Both the position numbers and the translations under genes were made by a program. This document shows, in pieces, positions 10,977 through 20,702 of a stretch of DNA of 64,000 nucleotides. Position 1 is the first letter of the stretch. The number at the start of each line of letters is the position of its first letter. This stretch comes from Cristatella mucedo (taxonomy: Eukaryota; Bryozoa; Phylactolaemata; Cristatellidae), in assembly GCA_009760855.2 (NCBI GenBank), contig WPIO01000014.1, positions 1,637,501-1,701,500 on the forward strand, written 5' to 3'. The notes under the pieces were generated by a model. That model worked only from the letters and a program-made list of their open reading frames with translations. It made no database searches and was not told where the DNA came from.

Positions 10977-11267
10977 GCTCTACGCGACTTGCTGGGAGCC
11001 TTGTTATGTGCAGACATGCTTGGGCTGACGAGTGGAATTCCAATAAAGGTGATTGACGGGCCTCCGAAAAGCTTAAGAGTGTCAGCTTTTCGTGCGTACG
11101 CAAAACACCTGCCGGCATTAGTTTTTGCATTCCAAGTTTTGGACTTTATATTCAGTGAAAACCTAGAGCATGGCATAGGCCCAGATGAGCTAGCGACCGC
11201 CACAAGCTCTACAAGTTCAGAAAAATATGAAGATATCAGCTTGCATCTGCCTCCTGCTGGCGATTGA
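10977..11267 (+). CDS. Unrecognised open frame, possibly part of an old gene or element
   Basis: An open frame of about 97 codons follows a TAA at 10974 and ends at 11267. Its residues look protein-like (KVIDGPPKSLRV, KHLPALVFAFQVLDFIF, an acidic Ser/Thr-rich end), and readable sequence (WQIIQAEWK) lies just before the stop in the same frame, as if a nonsense change cut a longer frame. The opposite strand is also open over 10925-11341, which weakens the case. The only methionine near the start is internal (11008-11010), so this is not a complete gene. I do not recognise the family and infer no function. Confidence 0.25.
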   Translation, partial: ALRDLLGALLCADMLGLTSGIPIKVIDGPPKSLRVSAFRAYAKHLPALVFAFQVLDFIFSENLEHGIGPDELATATSSTSSEKYEDISLHLPPAGD

Positions 11268-11270
11268 AAT

Positions 11271-11814
11271 AATCCCCTACTTGGGCACCGTTGACGGTAA
11301 ATGCAAACGGACTCTCGGAATCCCAAGTAAGTGGCAAGCATTGTGAACTGGCCACGGTGAGGCTTATAGGCTTATTAGTAATTTTGATGATGACGCCGCT
11401 TTTATGTGGACCCTATGCAACTTTCTATGCTCTTTATTTAGGCTAGAAATTAAGCACTGCCACCAACTAGTGATGCCATCATGCGAAATTGAACCAGTGA
11501 TAAGCACACAAAGGAAGATTCGTGTGGACTGAGCGTGCAAAATTAGAAGCATGTGAGTTTTTAGTTTCGCTTCGAATTCGTCGAGAAAGGTAACGTCGTA
11601 AAGTCAGTAGGAGAGACGTCCAGGCTGGAGTAGATGGAGCGATATATCATGATTGGATTTCAGATCGGTCAGAATCGCAGCTGAATGATCTGATCCAGAG
11701 TAGGTGGTTTAGTTTGGGGGCCGATCGATGATTCATTAGTAATTAGGAATTTAACTTATACTCACTTTTTATACTTATAAATATACTTATACTTTATATT
11801 AAGAACTTATACTT
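11271..11814. other. No gene seen
   Basis: AT-rich sequence with short incidental frames, placed before a LINE-B 3' fragment. Confidence 0.55.
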
Positions 11815-12195
11815 CATACGCAGCTCAAGTCATTTGGAGACTGTTTTTAGTCCGTATGCTCCCAAATCCTGGAACTCACTTCCGACTTGTGTCGCGACAT
11901 GTCCTGACTGGACAGCATTTAAAAAGAAGCTAAAACGCATCTATTTGTGACAGCAGTTAGGGGGCCCTGTGATTTTACCCTTATACGCTTATGCACGCTG
12001 ACACTGCATGCTGCCACTAACCATACTTGCATGCTGACTCTGCACATGTCACCCCTAACCGTATCAGTTGTGTTGTTTATCGAGCATGCTACCACTAAAC
12101 ACTCGATTGGGCTTCTTTTGTACCCAATCTAAATTGCCTACACAAAGATTGAATTCTCCAAGGACGCTGGATGAAATGTATTATTATTATGCGTA
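11815..12195 (+). mobile_element. LINE-B 3' fragment
   Basis: The end of the LINE-B ORF2 (AWNSLPT-like block at about 11868), its 3' untranslated region (TGCTGCCACTAACCATAC and CATGTCACCCCTAACC) and a worn tail (AAGATTGAATTCTCC, then TTATTATTAT) are all recognisable. It is 5' truncated. Confidence 0.8.
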
Positions 12196-12894
12196 CAGTT
12201 TTCATATTTTTTAGATGTTTGCTCCTGCGTGCAAAACGGAAACATATATCATGCTGCGAACAACTGTACCAGCTTCGTTCAGTCAGCTGCAGGCATAGAT
12301 CCAACTAAACAACTTTGCCCGAACGATCTCCTCTTCAACTTAAATCCTGCCGTTTGTACATGTGACAGAGCAAGCAACGTCAACTGTCCGACTGGATGCT
12401 AACAGAACGTGCCGATGCAATCCCCTATATTCTAGTCCTGAGTTGCTCAACTGAGGCTATGCAATATCTGCTCCACGTTCGTGTTAATGATTGTATTCCT
12501 GATAATTCAAAATACACAGTGCCAGAAAATTCCAGCACCATTTGAGTGAACAGTATCTCTCATGGTTTTACTAATGGCTACCAATTTTTCTTCCTGATAT
12601 GCGACTACTGCTCAAACAAAGTTAAAATTTTCTACCTGCAGGATGCACTAAAAGCTAAGCTCGTGGCAAACGTGCGACTTTGGAAATTCTGAGCTTTTGC
12701 GGACATACATAGGCGATTCCTAGAAAAGTATAATATTCATATATAAATGTATTTGAATAGAGCAATTTGTGCTAGATATACGACTAACCTATTTGATATT
12801 TTCTAAAACAAATTGCGTAATTAATTCCACCTGTCACAGTAAAGTATAATAAAAAGCGCAGTCATTTGATTTAGCCTCCTCAGAATTACAGCGG
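12196..12894. other. AT-rich spacer, no gene seen
   Basis: Nothing beyond short frames was recognised. Confidence 0.6.
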
Positions 12895-13035
12895 TTTAGC
12901 TGTAGAAAAGCCGTAGAGGCGGCTACCATACAGCTTATACAGCTTATAAAGCAGCCCACAGCTATGTGTCTCCTGAGCAAGACTCGAGCCCACGACGCGG
13001 TCGCATCGAGTGAGCAGCTGGCGACAGCATTGCGC
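12895..13035 (-). mobile_element. SINE-2-like tRNA-derived element, diverged
   Basis: The reverse strand carries a B-box-like GTCGTGGGCTCGAGTC next to the GCCG-rich body typical of the better SINE-2 copies at 40.8 and 52.2 kb. Divergence is high and the ends are approximate. Confidence 0.45.
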
Positions 13036-13607
13036 TCAGGTTCATTCAGGGCGGAACGTCTCGACCTGACGCATCGAGGAGTACTGCTCTAAAGCTTTCC
13101 TGCCCTCTCACTCTCTCTCTCTCTCTGCCATTTCTTGCCGCACACATACCTGATGCCCGTGTAACAGATCGGTAGCAGCTAGGTTGGCTGCCACCTCGTC
13201 AGCCTGCCATACGTCACGCAGCATCGCCGCGTGCTGCTTGCAAGGCTGCCTTCGCACAACTTCAACACACATGGCGGCTGTGCCAGAGACACACGGGGCG
13301 ACATGGATTGCAATATTTTTCCGAAATACTGCTGAACTTGTTTTAAGGTTATCATGCTCAGGAGTGGTCTAGTCAATCTTCGGATCTGAATTATCGCGGG
13401 GGTGAATAGAAGGCTGAGAACTCAGACGGGTCGTACCATCTAGAAGAATTGCTTTCTCAAGTTTTCAAGATGGTTGCTGATGCTGACCAGTCAATTTATA
13501 AGAGGTTATCGCTGTGGTGTAACTTCGTTGTGGCATTAAAACTAATATACTTTACTAAAATTTGGCCTAGCCATCGTTCGCCTGGCCGGTGTCGTAGTAC
13601 AGTTGCT

Positions 13608-13608
<1 letters not shown>
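13036..13608. other. No gene seen
   Basis: A short CT run at about 13108 and incidental frames are present; no coding evidence. Confidence 0.55.

Positions 13609-13639
<31 letters not shown>
13609..13639 (+). repeat. (CGG)n microsatellite
   Basis: About ten CGG units lie at the edge of a CpG-rich block. Confidence 0.97.
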
Positions 13640-13642
13640 AGC

Positions 13643-14113
13643 TGTAGTGGAGTCTCACCGAGACGCAAGCGAGGACCTGAGCGGCAGATGAGACTCGCTT
13701 TATTTTTCTCGACGCGTACATATATGAGAACTTGATGAATCGCAGCGGGCGTCGATACATGTGACGTACATTAGTGGCCTGGTGCAGCGCAGCGTCAATG
13801 GCTAACTACTGGCCGCAGGTGAGGCATACGTTAGTGACCGAGCGCTGCGATAATTACAGCTGCAGAAGCAGCAGGCGCACACAACGCGGGGCCACAGCAA
13901 ACAAGCAGCCGCTGGTGTCTAGCATGGCTTGACAGCCGGAGACCATATGCGTGACTCCTGGACAGCGACCCTTACGGCGACCTTATGCTGGCTTGACCTA
14001 AGCACTTCCGGGAGTAACGCGAGGTGGAGGTGGTAACTTTGCTATTTAAGCTCTCTGGCGGGAAGGCCGAACGATGCACGTGGAAGAACGCAACCACCAG
14101 CAGTTTTCATGCT
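13643..14113 (-). repeat. Possible solo LTR (minus strand)
   Basis: Read on the minus strand, this GC-rich block has a TATA-like CTTAAATAGC at about 14045 and an AATAAA at about 13700, followed by a GT/C-rich end closing in CCACTACA. On the plus strand it opens with TG at 13643. This is LTR-like architecture, but no matching second copy is visible in the window and the far end is not defined. Confidence 0.3.
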
Positions 14114-14194
14114 GGTGCACCCAGATCGTGCTCGCAAGCATGACCTTATCGCAGTATGCTTGTGTTTTCCCACCCATGCCAGCCTGCTTTGGTT

Positions 14195-14215
14195 TTGCGT
14201 GCAATAGTTTACCCT

Positions 14216-14310
<95 letters not shown>

Positions 14311-14482
14311 GACAGAGAGAGAGAGACAGAGAGAGAGACAGAGAGAGAGAGAGAGACAGAGAGAGAGAGAGACAGAGAGACAGAGACAGAAAGACAGAGA
14401 GACAGAGAGACCGAGAGAGACAGAGAGATTAATTTCTCTGAGGGCGGTATCCCAATGTATTGTTAATAGTATTATTAACCCT
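14195..14482 (+). mobile_element. LINE-B tail-only copy containing a GA microsatellite
   Basis: The right side reads GAGATTAATTTCTCTGAGGGCGG and later TATTGTTAATAGTATTATTA, matching the LINE-B 3' hairpin and (TTA)n tail. The left side (GCAATAGTTTACCCTA) resembles the start of the hairpin. The GAGAGAGA of the normal stem is replaced by about 210 bp of GA repeat. Confidence 0.7.
14219..14428 (+). repeat. (GA)n / (GACAGA)n microsatellite
   Basis: Pure GA for about 85 bp, then GA mixed with CAGA units. It sits inside LINE-B tail sequence. Confidence 0.98.
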
Positions 14483-14924
14483 CCAAACGACTGGCCACCG
14501 AGCGCGATTTTGACACTAGGAGCACTTAGACACCGAATGTACGCTGCCTGCCTCCAATCGCTTGGCTTTTCGGCTACAAGTTCCGAATAGATACTTGTAA
14601 ATCTAGGCCTGTTTTTCTCACACTGGCTTTACTTTAATGCAATTAAATGCAAAATACGTTAACGCAATACTGTCGTATAGCCTGTCGGAAACCTCCGCTA
14701 TGTTAAGCCGAACCAAATGGTTCGTTCGCTAATACAAACGAGCTCAGCATTTGGGTTTTGCTTCGATGAGCCAGGCAATAGCAGTACAAGTAAGAGAGAT
14801 TTTGGCTAAGATGTGGTGAGGGCTGCGATCGCTGCAGCAGTGCCCGTCGTTGGTTCGTGCATACCCAACATCTACCACGCGAAAACACGCTAATAATAAT
14901 AGCACTATCGTAAGACATTTGCAT
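14483..14924. other. No gene seen
   Basis: Overlapping short minus-strand frames exist, but no domain or splice pattern supports them. Confidence 0.55.
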
Positions 14925-15475
14925 AGCACCCGATGAAAAAACTAAATCTCTTTATAGTAGCTTTACAATTTCTGTAAAAGAAGAAATTAAGTTGGTCGCT
15001 TAGGACATGCACAGTGTCACAACGCATAAGCACGCAAAGGACGATGCATGCTGACCCAAAAACGCAGCGATGAGCAAGTACGTTTGAGCTTCTTTTTAAA
15101 TGTCTTCAATTCAGAGAAAGTCGCGATGTAAGATAGAAGTCCATTTTAGGCTTTAGGAGTATATGAACTAAAGTTAAGATTTCGAACGTATTTATGATTC
15201 TCTAGAGGCAAAGCTAAACGAATTAAATCAGAAGACGATACGACTCATTGCGAAGCCTAATTGTGGACTAGTTCATTCGGGTAGGCAAGAGCATGAAGGG
15301 ACCAACGAGTGAATGACAGAGCCTTCCAACTCCATCACAGTGGTTGATACGGAGCCAGTGCAGGTCAATGAGGATTAGTATAATGTGGCAACTGTGCAAC
15401 TCACCACGGACAAGTCTAGCTGTAGAATCTTTATACAACTGCAAGCACATATAGCATGCAAGCAGCTCGCACTTT
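14925..15475 (-). mobile_element. LINE-B 3' fragment, decayed
   Basis: On the minus strand the worn tail lies near 14930-14990, then the 3' untranslated region, and the ORF2 C-terminal block including the region equivalent to LADLHWLPVKQRI near 15340. Stops are frequent. Confidence 0.7.
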
Positions 15476-15689
15476 GCGGCCCTCTTGGCAATTTTAGAGC
15501 AAATCCATTTCGTCCTTCATTTCACATCGTGTGACCATTCTTAAACAAATTTCAACGTCTCAATTAATTACGGAATTGAGTACAAGGTATATGCATTGCA
15601 CTATAATGCAAAGGAAAGAAATTTTGATTAATTTACATAAAACATGTAGACTCCGTCTACCATTGTGAACGGGAGAGTCTTTCACACCA
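15476..15689. other. Short AT-rich spacer
   Basis: No feature recognised between two antisense LINE-B copies. Confidence 0.5.
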
Positions 15690-16775
15690 ATGGATCGGAA
15701 AAACAATAATAATGCATTTTTATTGCGCCTACAGGGAACTCAATCTCTTTTTAGGCACGTTGTAAATTCTGTAACACAAGCACGGCCAAATGATTAATGG
15801 TAGCATTCGAAATGTCGTTAAGCATGACATTGCTAGATGTGATATGCCCAGGGTCAACATGTAGATATGATTAGTAGCAGCAGGCACAGTGTGAGCACAC
15901 AATAAGCACACAAAGAATAAATCATTGTAATAACTTAAAAGATGTATTTAAAGCTCTTTTTTAAATGTCGTCAAGTTAGGGGATGATATGTCATCGGTCA
16001 GGAGAAAGTTTCAGGCTGTGGGAGCATCCAAAATAAAGGCATGGTCTCCAAAAGATTTGAGGCTAGTGGGAGACATAGTTTAACAACTTGAGTCAGAAAA
16101 GCGGGCGGTGCGATGCTTGACCTAGTGGGGGAGTTGACCTGATTAAAGGCTGGAGCAAGGGAATGAAGAGAATTAAAAGTAAGTGGCAGACACTTGAAGT
16201 CGATTCGCTGCTTGACTGGAAGGCAGTGCCGGTCGGCGAAAATTGGTGTGATATCGCAGCTGTGACGCTCTTGACAGGCAAGCCTAGCTGCCGAGTTTTG
16301 CACCAATTGTAGCGCCTGATTGCACAAGCCGATAGACCAGCAAGTAGTGAGTGGCAGAAGTCAAGACAGGATGGTACATATGCATGAGACAATTTAGATA
16401 CAGTATCCCCGTCTACACACGCCAGAATTTTAGTAATGCTACGTAGCTTAAAGTAGGCGGACTTGAAAGTGGAGCCGATGTGATCATCTTGCGAAATGTC
16501 ACTTTGGAACAGGCTACCTAGACTAAGTGAGGATGCAACAGGGAATTTCCTGATTGAGCCGATTTTGAGCGATAGTATTTCAATTTTCCGTGTCACTCTT
16601 GGTTTTCCAATAACTAGCAATCTGATTTTGTTGTCCTTTAACTCTGCCATGCATGTATGGATGTAAGGAGATCATGCAGCATGATCATGGGTGGGTGGGC
16701 GAAAATCCGACATGCAGGATGCAGCTGCGATAGATCAAAGCACAGGCAGCAGCGAGTGTCATCTACGTAGAAGTA
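15690..16775 (-). mobile_element. Old LINE-B copy, 3' half (split by a younger LINE-B)
   Basis: The tail is at 15706-15775 (TTATTGCGCC...CTCAATCTC). ORF2 sequence follows on the minus strand, for example LKDNKIRLLVIGKP and the SKLSHAYVPSCLDFCHSLLAGL block. Homology stops within the YADD region at about 16775, and the next piece of the same ORF resumes at 18846, beyond the younger insertion. Frameshifts are present near the C-terminus. Confidence 0.82.
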
Positions 16776-17076
16776 ATAAGAATAATAATATTAATAATTC
16801 ACTTGATAAAGCGCCCTCAGAGAACTTAATCCCTCTCTCTAGGCGCTTTACATTTGCTGTAAAGTGAAATGCAATTGAATGGTAAGTAAAATCATGCTTG
16901 AAAAACAAACAAAATGAATAATATGGTTAGGGGTGAAATGCACAGGGTCAGCATGCAAATGTGGTTAGTGGCAGCATGCACAGTGTCAGCACGCATAAGC
17001 ACATCAACGACGAATCACAGGGACCCACTAAATGCTGTCCTAAATAGGTGTGTTTTTAAGTTCCTTTTAAATGTGG

Positions 17077-18166
17077 TCAGGTCAGGGGATGTTCTGCCGC
17101 AGGTCGGGAAGGAGTTCCAGGCTTTGGGAGCATATGAACTAAATGCACGGTCTCCAATGGATTTAAGGTTTGTACGAGGTATTTGTAGACTGTTGGATTC
17201 CGAAAAGCGGTGGTACGATGCTTGGCTTGATGGGGTAGTATATCTGAAAGATAGGCTGGAGCTATAGAATGTAGGGACCTAAAAGTGAGCGACAAAACCT
17301 TGAAGTCAATCCGTTGCTTGACTGGTAGCCAGTGCAGGTCGGCGAGAAGTGGAGTAATGTGGCAACCGCGACGCTCACGACAGACAAGTCTTGCTGCCGA
17401 GTTTTGCACCAGCTGCAATCGCCTGATCGCACATGCTGGTAGGCCAGTAAGCAGTTGCAGAAGTCGAGACGGGATGTCACGAATGCATGGACCAACTTAG
17501 ATGTGGTATCTTTATCTAAACAAGCCCGAATTTTAGCAATGTTATGAAGCTGAAAATAGGTGGATTTGACTGTGGAGCTGATATGGTCGGCTAACGAGAG
17601 GTCGCTTTGGAATATGACACCTAGATTTCGAGCTGATTCAACTGGAGATATGCTGGCAGAGCCAATTTTGAGAGTCAGCCTTTCCAATCTCTGAATCACA
17701 CTGGGTTTGTCCATAAATAGTAAGTTAGTTTTGTCAAAGTTTAGTTTTAGAAAATTTGCTGCCATCCATGTGCGGATGTCATCAATGCACGCTGCTAGTG
17801 AGTTGAAAGAATTTGAGGTGCTCGAAGGCTGGGAGGGATCAAAGCAAAGGTACAACTGAGTGTCATCCGCATAGAAGTGAAAGCCTAGATTGTGCTTGGC
17901 AAACACATCAGCAAGAGGCAGAGTATAAACCGTGAAAAGAACCGGACCTAGCACTGAGCCCTGAGGTACTCCATATTTCAGAGGTACTTCAGATGATCTT
18001 TGTCTATTCACGTCAATACTCTGGAGTCTCCCACTGAGATAGGACCTGAACCACTGCAGAGCAGTGCCAGTGATGCCCAGGCGAGATGAGAGGTGCTCTA
18101 GAAGAACTTTGTGATCGATGGTATCAAAAGCTGCCGAAAGATCAAGCAAAACAAGCAGAGACACTC

Positions 18167-18206
<40 letters not shown>

Positions 18207-18794
18207 TTGCACTTGATAAAGCGCCCTCAGAGAACTTAATCTCTTTCTAGGCGCTTTACATTTGCTACCCATGTCTGCATTCCTAAGAAGGTCGTTGTAT
18301 ACCCGAAGCAATGCTGACTCTGTGGAGTGATTAGCTCTAAAGCCAGACTGGAACTTACTAGCAAGGTGTGATGTTTTGGTATACGAGTTCAGCTGGTCCG
18401 CCACGACCCGTTCGAGTGTCTTTGATAGGAATGGTAGAAGGGAAACTGGGCGGTAGTTGCTCAAGTTCTCTTGGTCAAGTGTAGCTTTCTTGAGAAGTGG
18501 CCTGACTACAGCTTTTTTGAAAGGTGCTGGGACATGACCTGAGGCTAATGACATATTAATTATGTTAGTTATGCATGGCAGCAGTAGATCATTGCAACAT
18601 AGGAGCAGGACAGTGGGAATAGGGTCCAGAGGACTTGTTGTCTTCTTTGATTGAGATACGAACTTTAGGACTAGATCACTAGTGACCTGCTTAAATGCAG
18701 ACATTGAGGTGCAGCCAGGAACCGAGGAACAGCATTCTAGTGGGGAGGTTGTCATCGCAGGGATGGATTCCCTGATCTTGTCTATCTTCTGCAC
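17077..18794 (-). pseudogene. LINE-B ORF2 reverse transcriptase (copy B1)
   Basis: A single frame covers 17262-18794 (510 codons) on the minus strand. It includes [86 protein letters not shown] and YADD (codons at 17862-17873). A tail-only LINE-B insertion at 18168-18270 adds a Tyr-rich run before RVSLLVLLDL without breaking the frame. Compared with the copy at 42 kb, a 4-bp deletion near 17455 and a 1-bp deletion near 17206 shift the C-terminal part (17077-17418) into other frames. The copy lacks endonuclease and cannot move by itself. Confidence 0.9.
18168..18270 (-). mobile_element. Tail-only LINE-B insertion inside LINE-B ORF2
   Basis: About 103 bp consisting only of (TAA)n, the GCGCC hairpin and a few bases of 3' untranslated region are inserted between CACTCTA and CCCATG, which are adjacent in the copy at 42.74 kb. 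CTA occurs at both edges and could be a short target duplication. Confidence 0.85.
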
Positions 18795-18845
18795 AAAGAA
18801 TCGAGAGAAGCGATCGGCTAGATCATCACTAGGATCATCAGGTTA

Positions 18846-20162
18846 GTTAAAGCCTAGATTGTGCTCAGTGATCAAATCGGCAAGAGTGAGGGTAGACTGC
18901 GAAAGCAGCGGACCGAGCCCAGAATCCCGAGGTACTCCCGTACTTCAGCGTTATTCGGAGGATGTTTATTCGTTCACATCAATACTCTGGAGTCTCCAAC
19001 TGAGGTGGAGTCTGAGCCGTTGCAGTGCTCTGCCAGTGATGCCCAGGCAAGACGAGAGGTGCTCGGCGAGGACTTTGAGATCAACTGCATCAAACGATTC
19101 CGAAAGATCAAACAAAACAAGCAGAGATACTTTACATCAACTCCGAAATCCTGAAAAGGGAATACACCTTATGAATACCCCTTAAGCAATGGAGTAATAT
19201 GCTCTAAATCCAGACTGGAACTAACTTGACAGGTTTGAGGCTTTAATGTAGGAGTTCAGCTGGTCTTCCACGGCTCTTTCCAGTGTCTTTGATAGGAACG
19301 GTAGATGGTAGACTGGGCGGTGGCTACTGAAGTTCTCTATTCTAGTGTTGCTTTCCCAAATAGTGGCCTAACAACAGCCTTTTTGATAGGTGCAAAGACA
19401 TGAAATAAGGCTACGGACATGCTTATTATGTTTATGTTTTTATTCATGGCAGCAGCAGCAGATCTAAGCATCTTAGAAGTAGGAAAGTGGGAATAGGGTC
19501 CAGAGGATTAGTATTATTCCATGACTTGGAGATGAATTTCAGGATAAGGTCAACCTTCTCACTTTCTCTTTGCTGCGTGAATGACGTTTTTTGGCTGCCG
19601 AATGCTTACCAAAAGCCGCTTAAGCTGTGAGTAGGCTAAAAAAACTCTCCTGAATAGAACCCACATAGTCTTTATGGCTTTGTGGAGTTAAAGACGGAGA
19701 TACATCACATTGCTAGTCGCCTCTTTAAATGTAGATTTTGAGATATAATTGAATTGCATAGAATTGAAGGACATGAGCATTGTGTTTATCTTATTGAGGG
19801 CCACGAGTCCATACTGGATGGTTCTACTTTGGGGATGAATCTCGGTTCTTCTCGATCTTTCTGACAAAGGGCCTAGAGAAGCGAGCGGCTGGCTCACCAC
19901 CATGATTTATAAGTCAGTAGCTAACATAGGAGCGGCGGTTAAGGAGATGGCTGATGGTAGAAGTCAGCATTTTATAATTGTGCTTCTGTGACTCAGCAAT
20001 ATTTGTGTAGTAGCTAGATTTGGCCTTTGGTAGGATCGAGTGGTATGACGCACAGTAATCTTTGCATGCCTGTCGATGGACTGTCAGTCCTGATCTTTTG
20101 TGTGGTTTCTCAAGCTTGCACTTAGTAGACCCAGCGAGTTTTACCACTGCAGTAAAAGAAAA
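18846..20162 (-). mobile_element. Old LINE-B copy, 5' half (interrupted by LINE-A)
   Basis: The minus strand gives degraded reverse transcriptase (18846-19552) and then, past a LINE-A insertion, the region upstream of it (19713-20162), with KIEKNRDS-like sequence and KAKSSYYTNIAESQKHNYKM. Order and orientation continue those of 15690-16775. Stops and shifts are abundant, so this copy is clearly older than B1. Confidence 0.82.
19553..19712 (+). mobile_element. LINE-A 3' end fragment inserted in old LINE-B
   Basis: It matches the last 160 bp of LINE-A (TTTGTGGAGTTAAAGACGGAG, then ATACATCACATTG). The LINE-B sequence on the left (AGGATAAGGTCA) and right (CTAGTCGCC) is contiguous in the B1 copy, which fixes both insertion edges. 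Confidence 0.85.
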
Positions 20163-20163
20163 A

Positions 20164-20288
<125 letters not shown>

Positions 20289-20547
20289 GCTAGCCGAAAT
20301 AATGGAACACTCTATTGCCAACAGTAGCGAATAATTCTCATCAAGCAGAATTAAAAAAATATTGCCGAGAAAGCCAATCAGGGTCGCATTGAAGAAGCCG
20401 AACGGAAACGTAGCACATGAACAACTCTAAGGCAGAAAAAGACTGAACAAGAAGCCTAGGAGCGTGGTGCTATCAGAGCTTAGCTCACGCTGCTTTTAGA
20501 ATAACACTTGATATCACGTATTCCAAGTAAACCCCCGAGCACTTTAA

Positions 20548-20702
20548 ATTAAATAAAATAAAATAATTCATTTATATAGCGCCCCAAGAGAACTTAATCT
20601 CTATTCAGGCGCTTCACATGTGCCACGGAGCTCGAGCCCACGACCTCAGTCAGACCTTGGTCGGGGCGAGTACCTTAACCGCTAGACCAAACCAGCTCGG
20701 CA
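20548..20702 (-). mobile_element. SINE-1, tRNA-derived with LINE-B-like tail
   Basis: The minus strand begins CCGAGCTGGTTTGGTCTAGC. The A-box-like TGGTCTAGCGGTT is at 20677-20689 and the B-box-like GGGCTCGAGCTCC at 20627-20639, about one tRNA length in total. It then passes into GAAGCGCCTGAATAGAGATT, GGGGCGCTATATAAA and an (ATTTT)n end, the same hairpin design as LINE-B. Pol III transcription from the internal promoter is expected. Confidence 0.85.

Larger units (their letters stand above)
16776..18845 (-). mobile_element. LINE-B copy B1, 5' truncated, nested in the old copy
   Basis: The (TTA)n tail at 16776-16800 and the hairpin at about 16808-16855 lie at the left, and reverse transcriptase sequence runs to 18845. 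It is nearly identical over its length to the copy at 41355-42982. It interrupts the older LINE-B, whose two halves (15690-16775 and 18846-20162) join up across it. Confidence 0.88.

Noticed and set aside
10925-11341. A 138-codon minus-strand frame opposite the unrecognised plus-strand frame
   Set aside because: It shows no motif and the plus-strand reading looks more protein-like; at most one of the two can be real.
15690-16775. First read as an independent 5'-truncated LINE-B copy
   Set aside because: Its broken end continues exactly at 18846, so it is the 3' half of one old copy split by B1.
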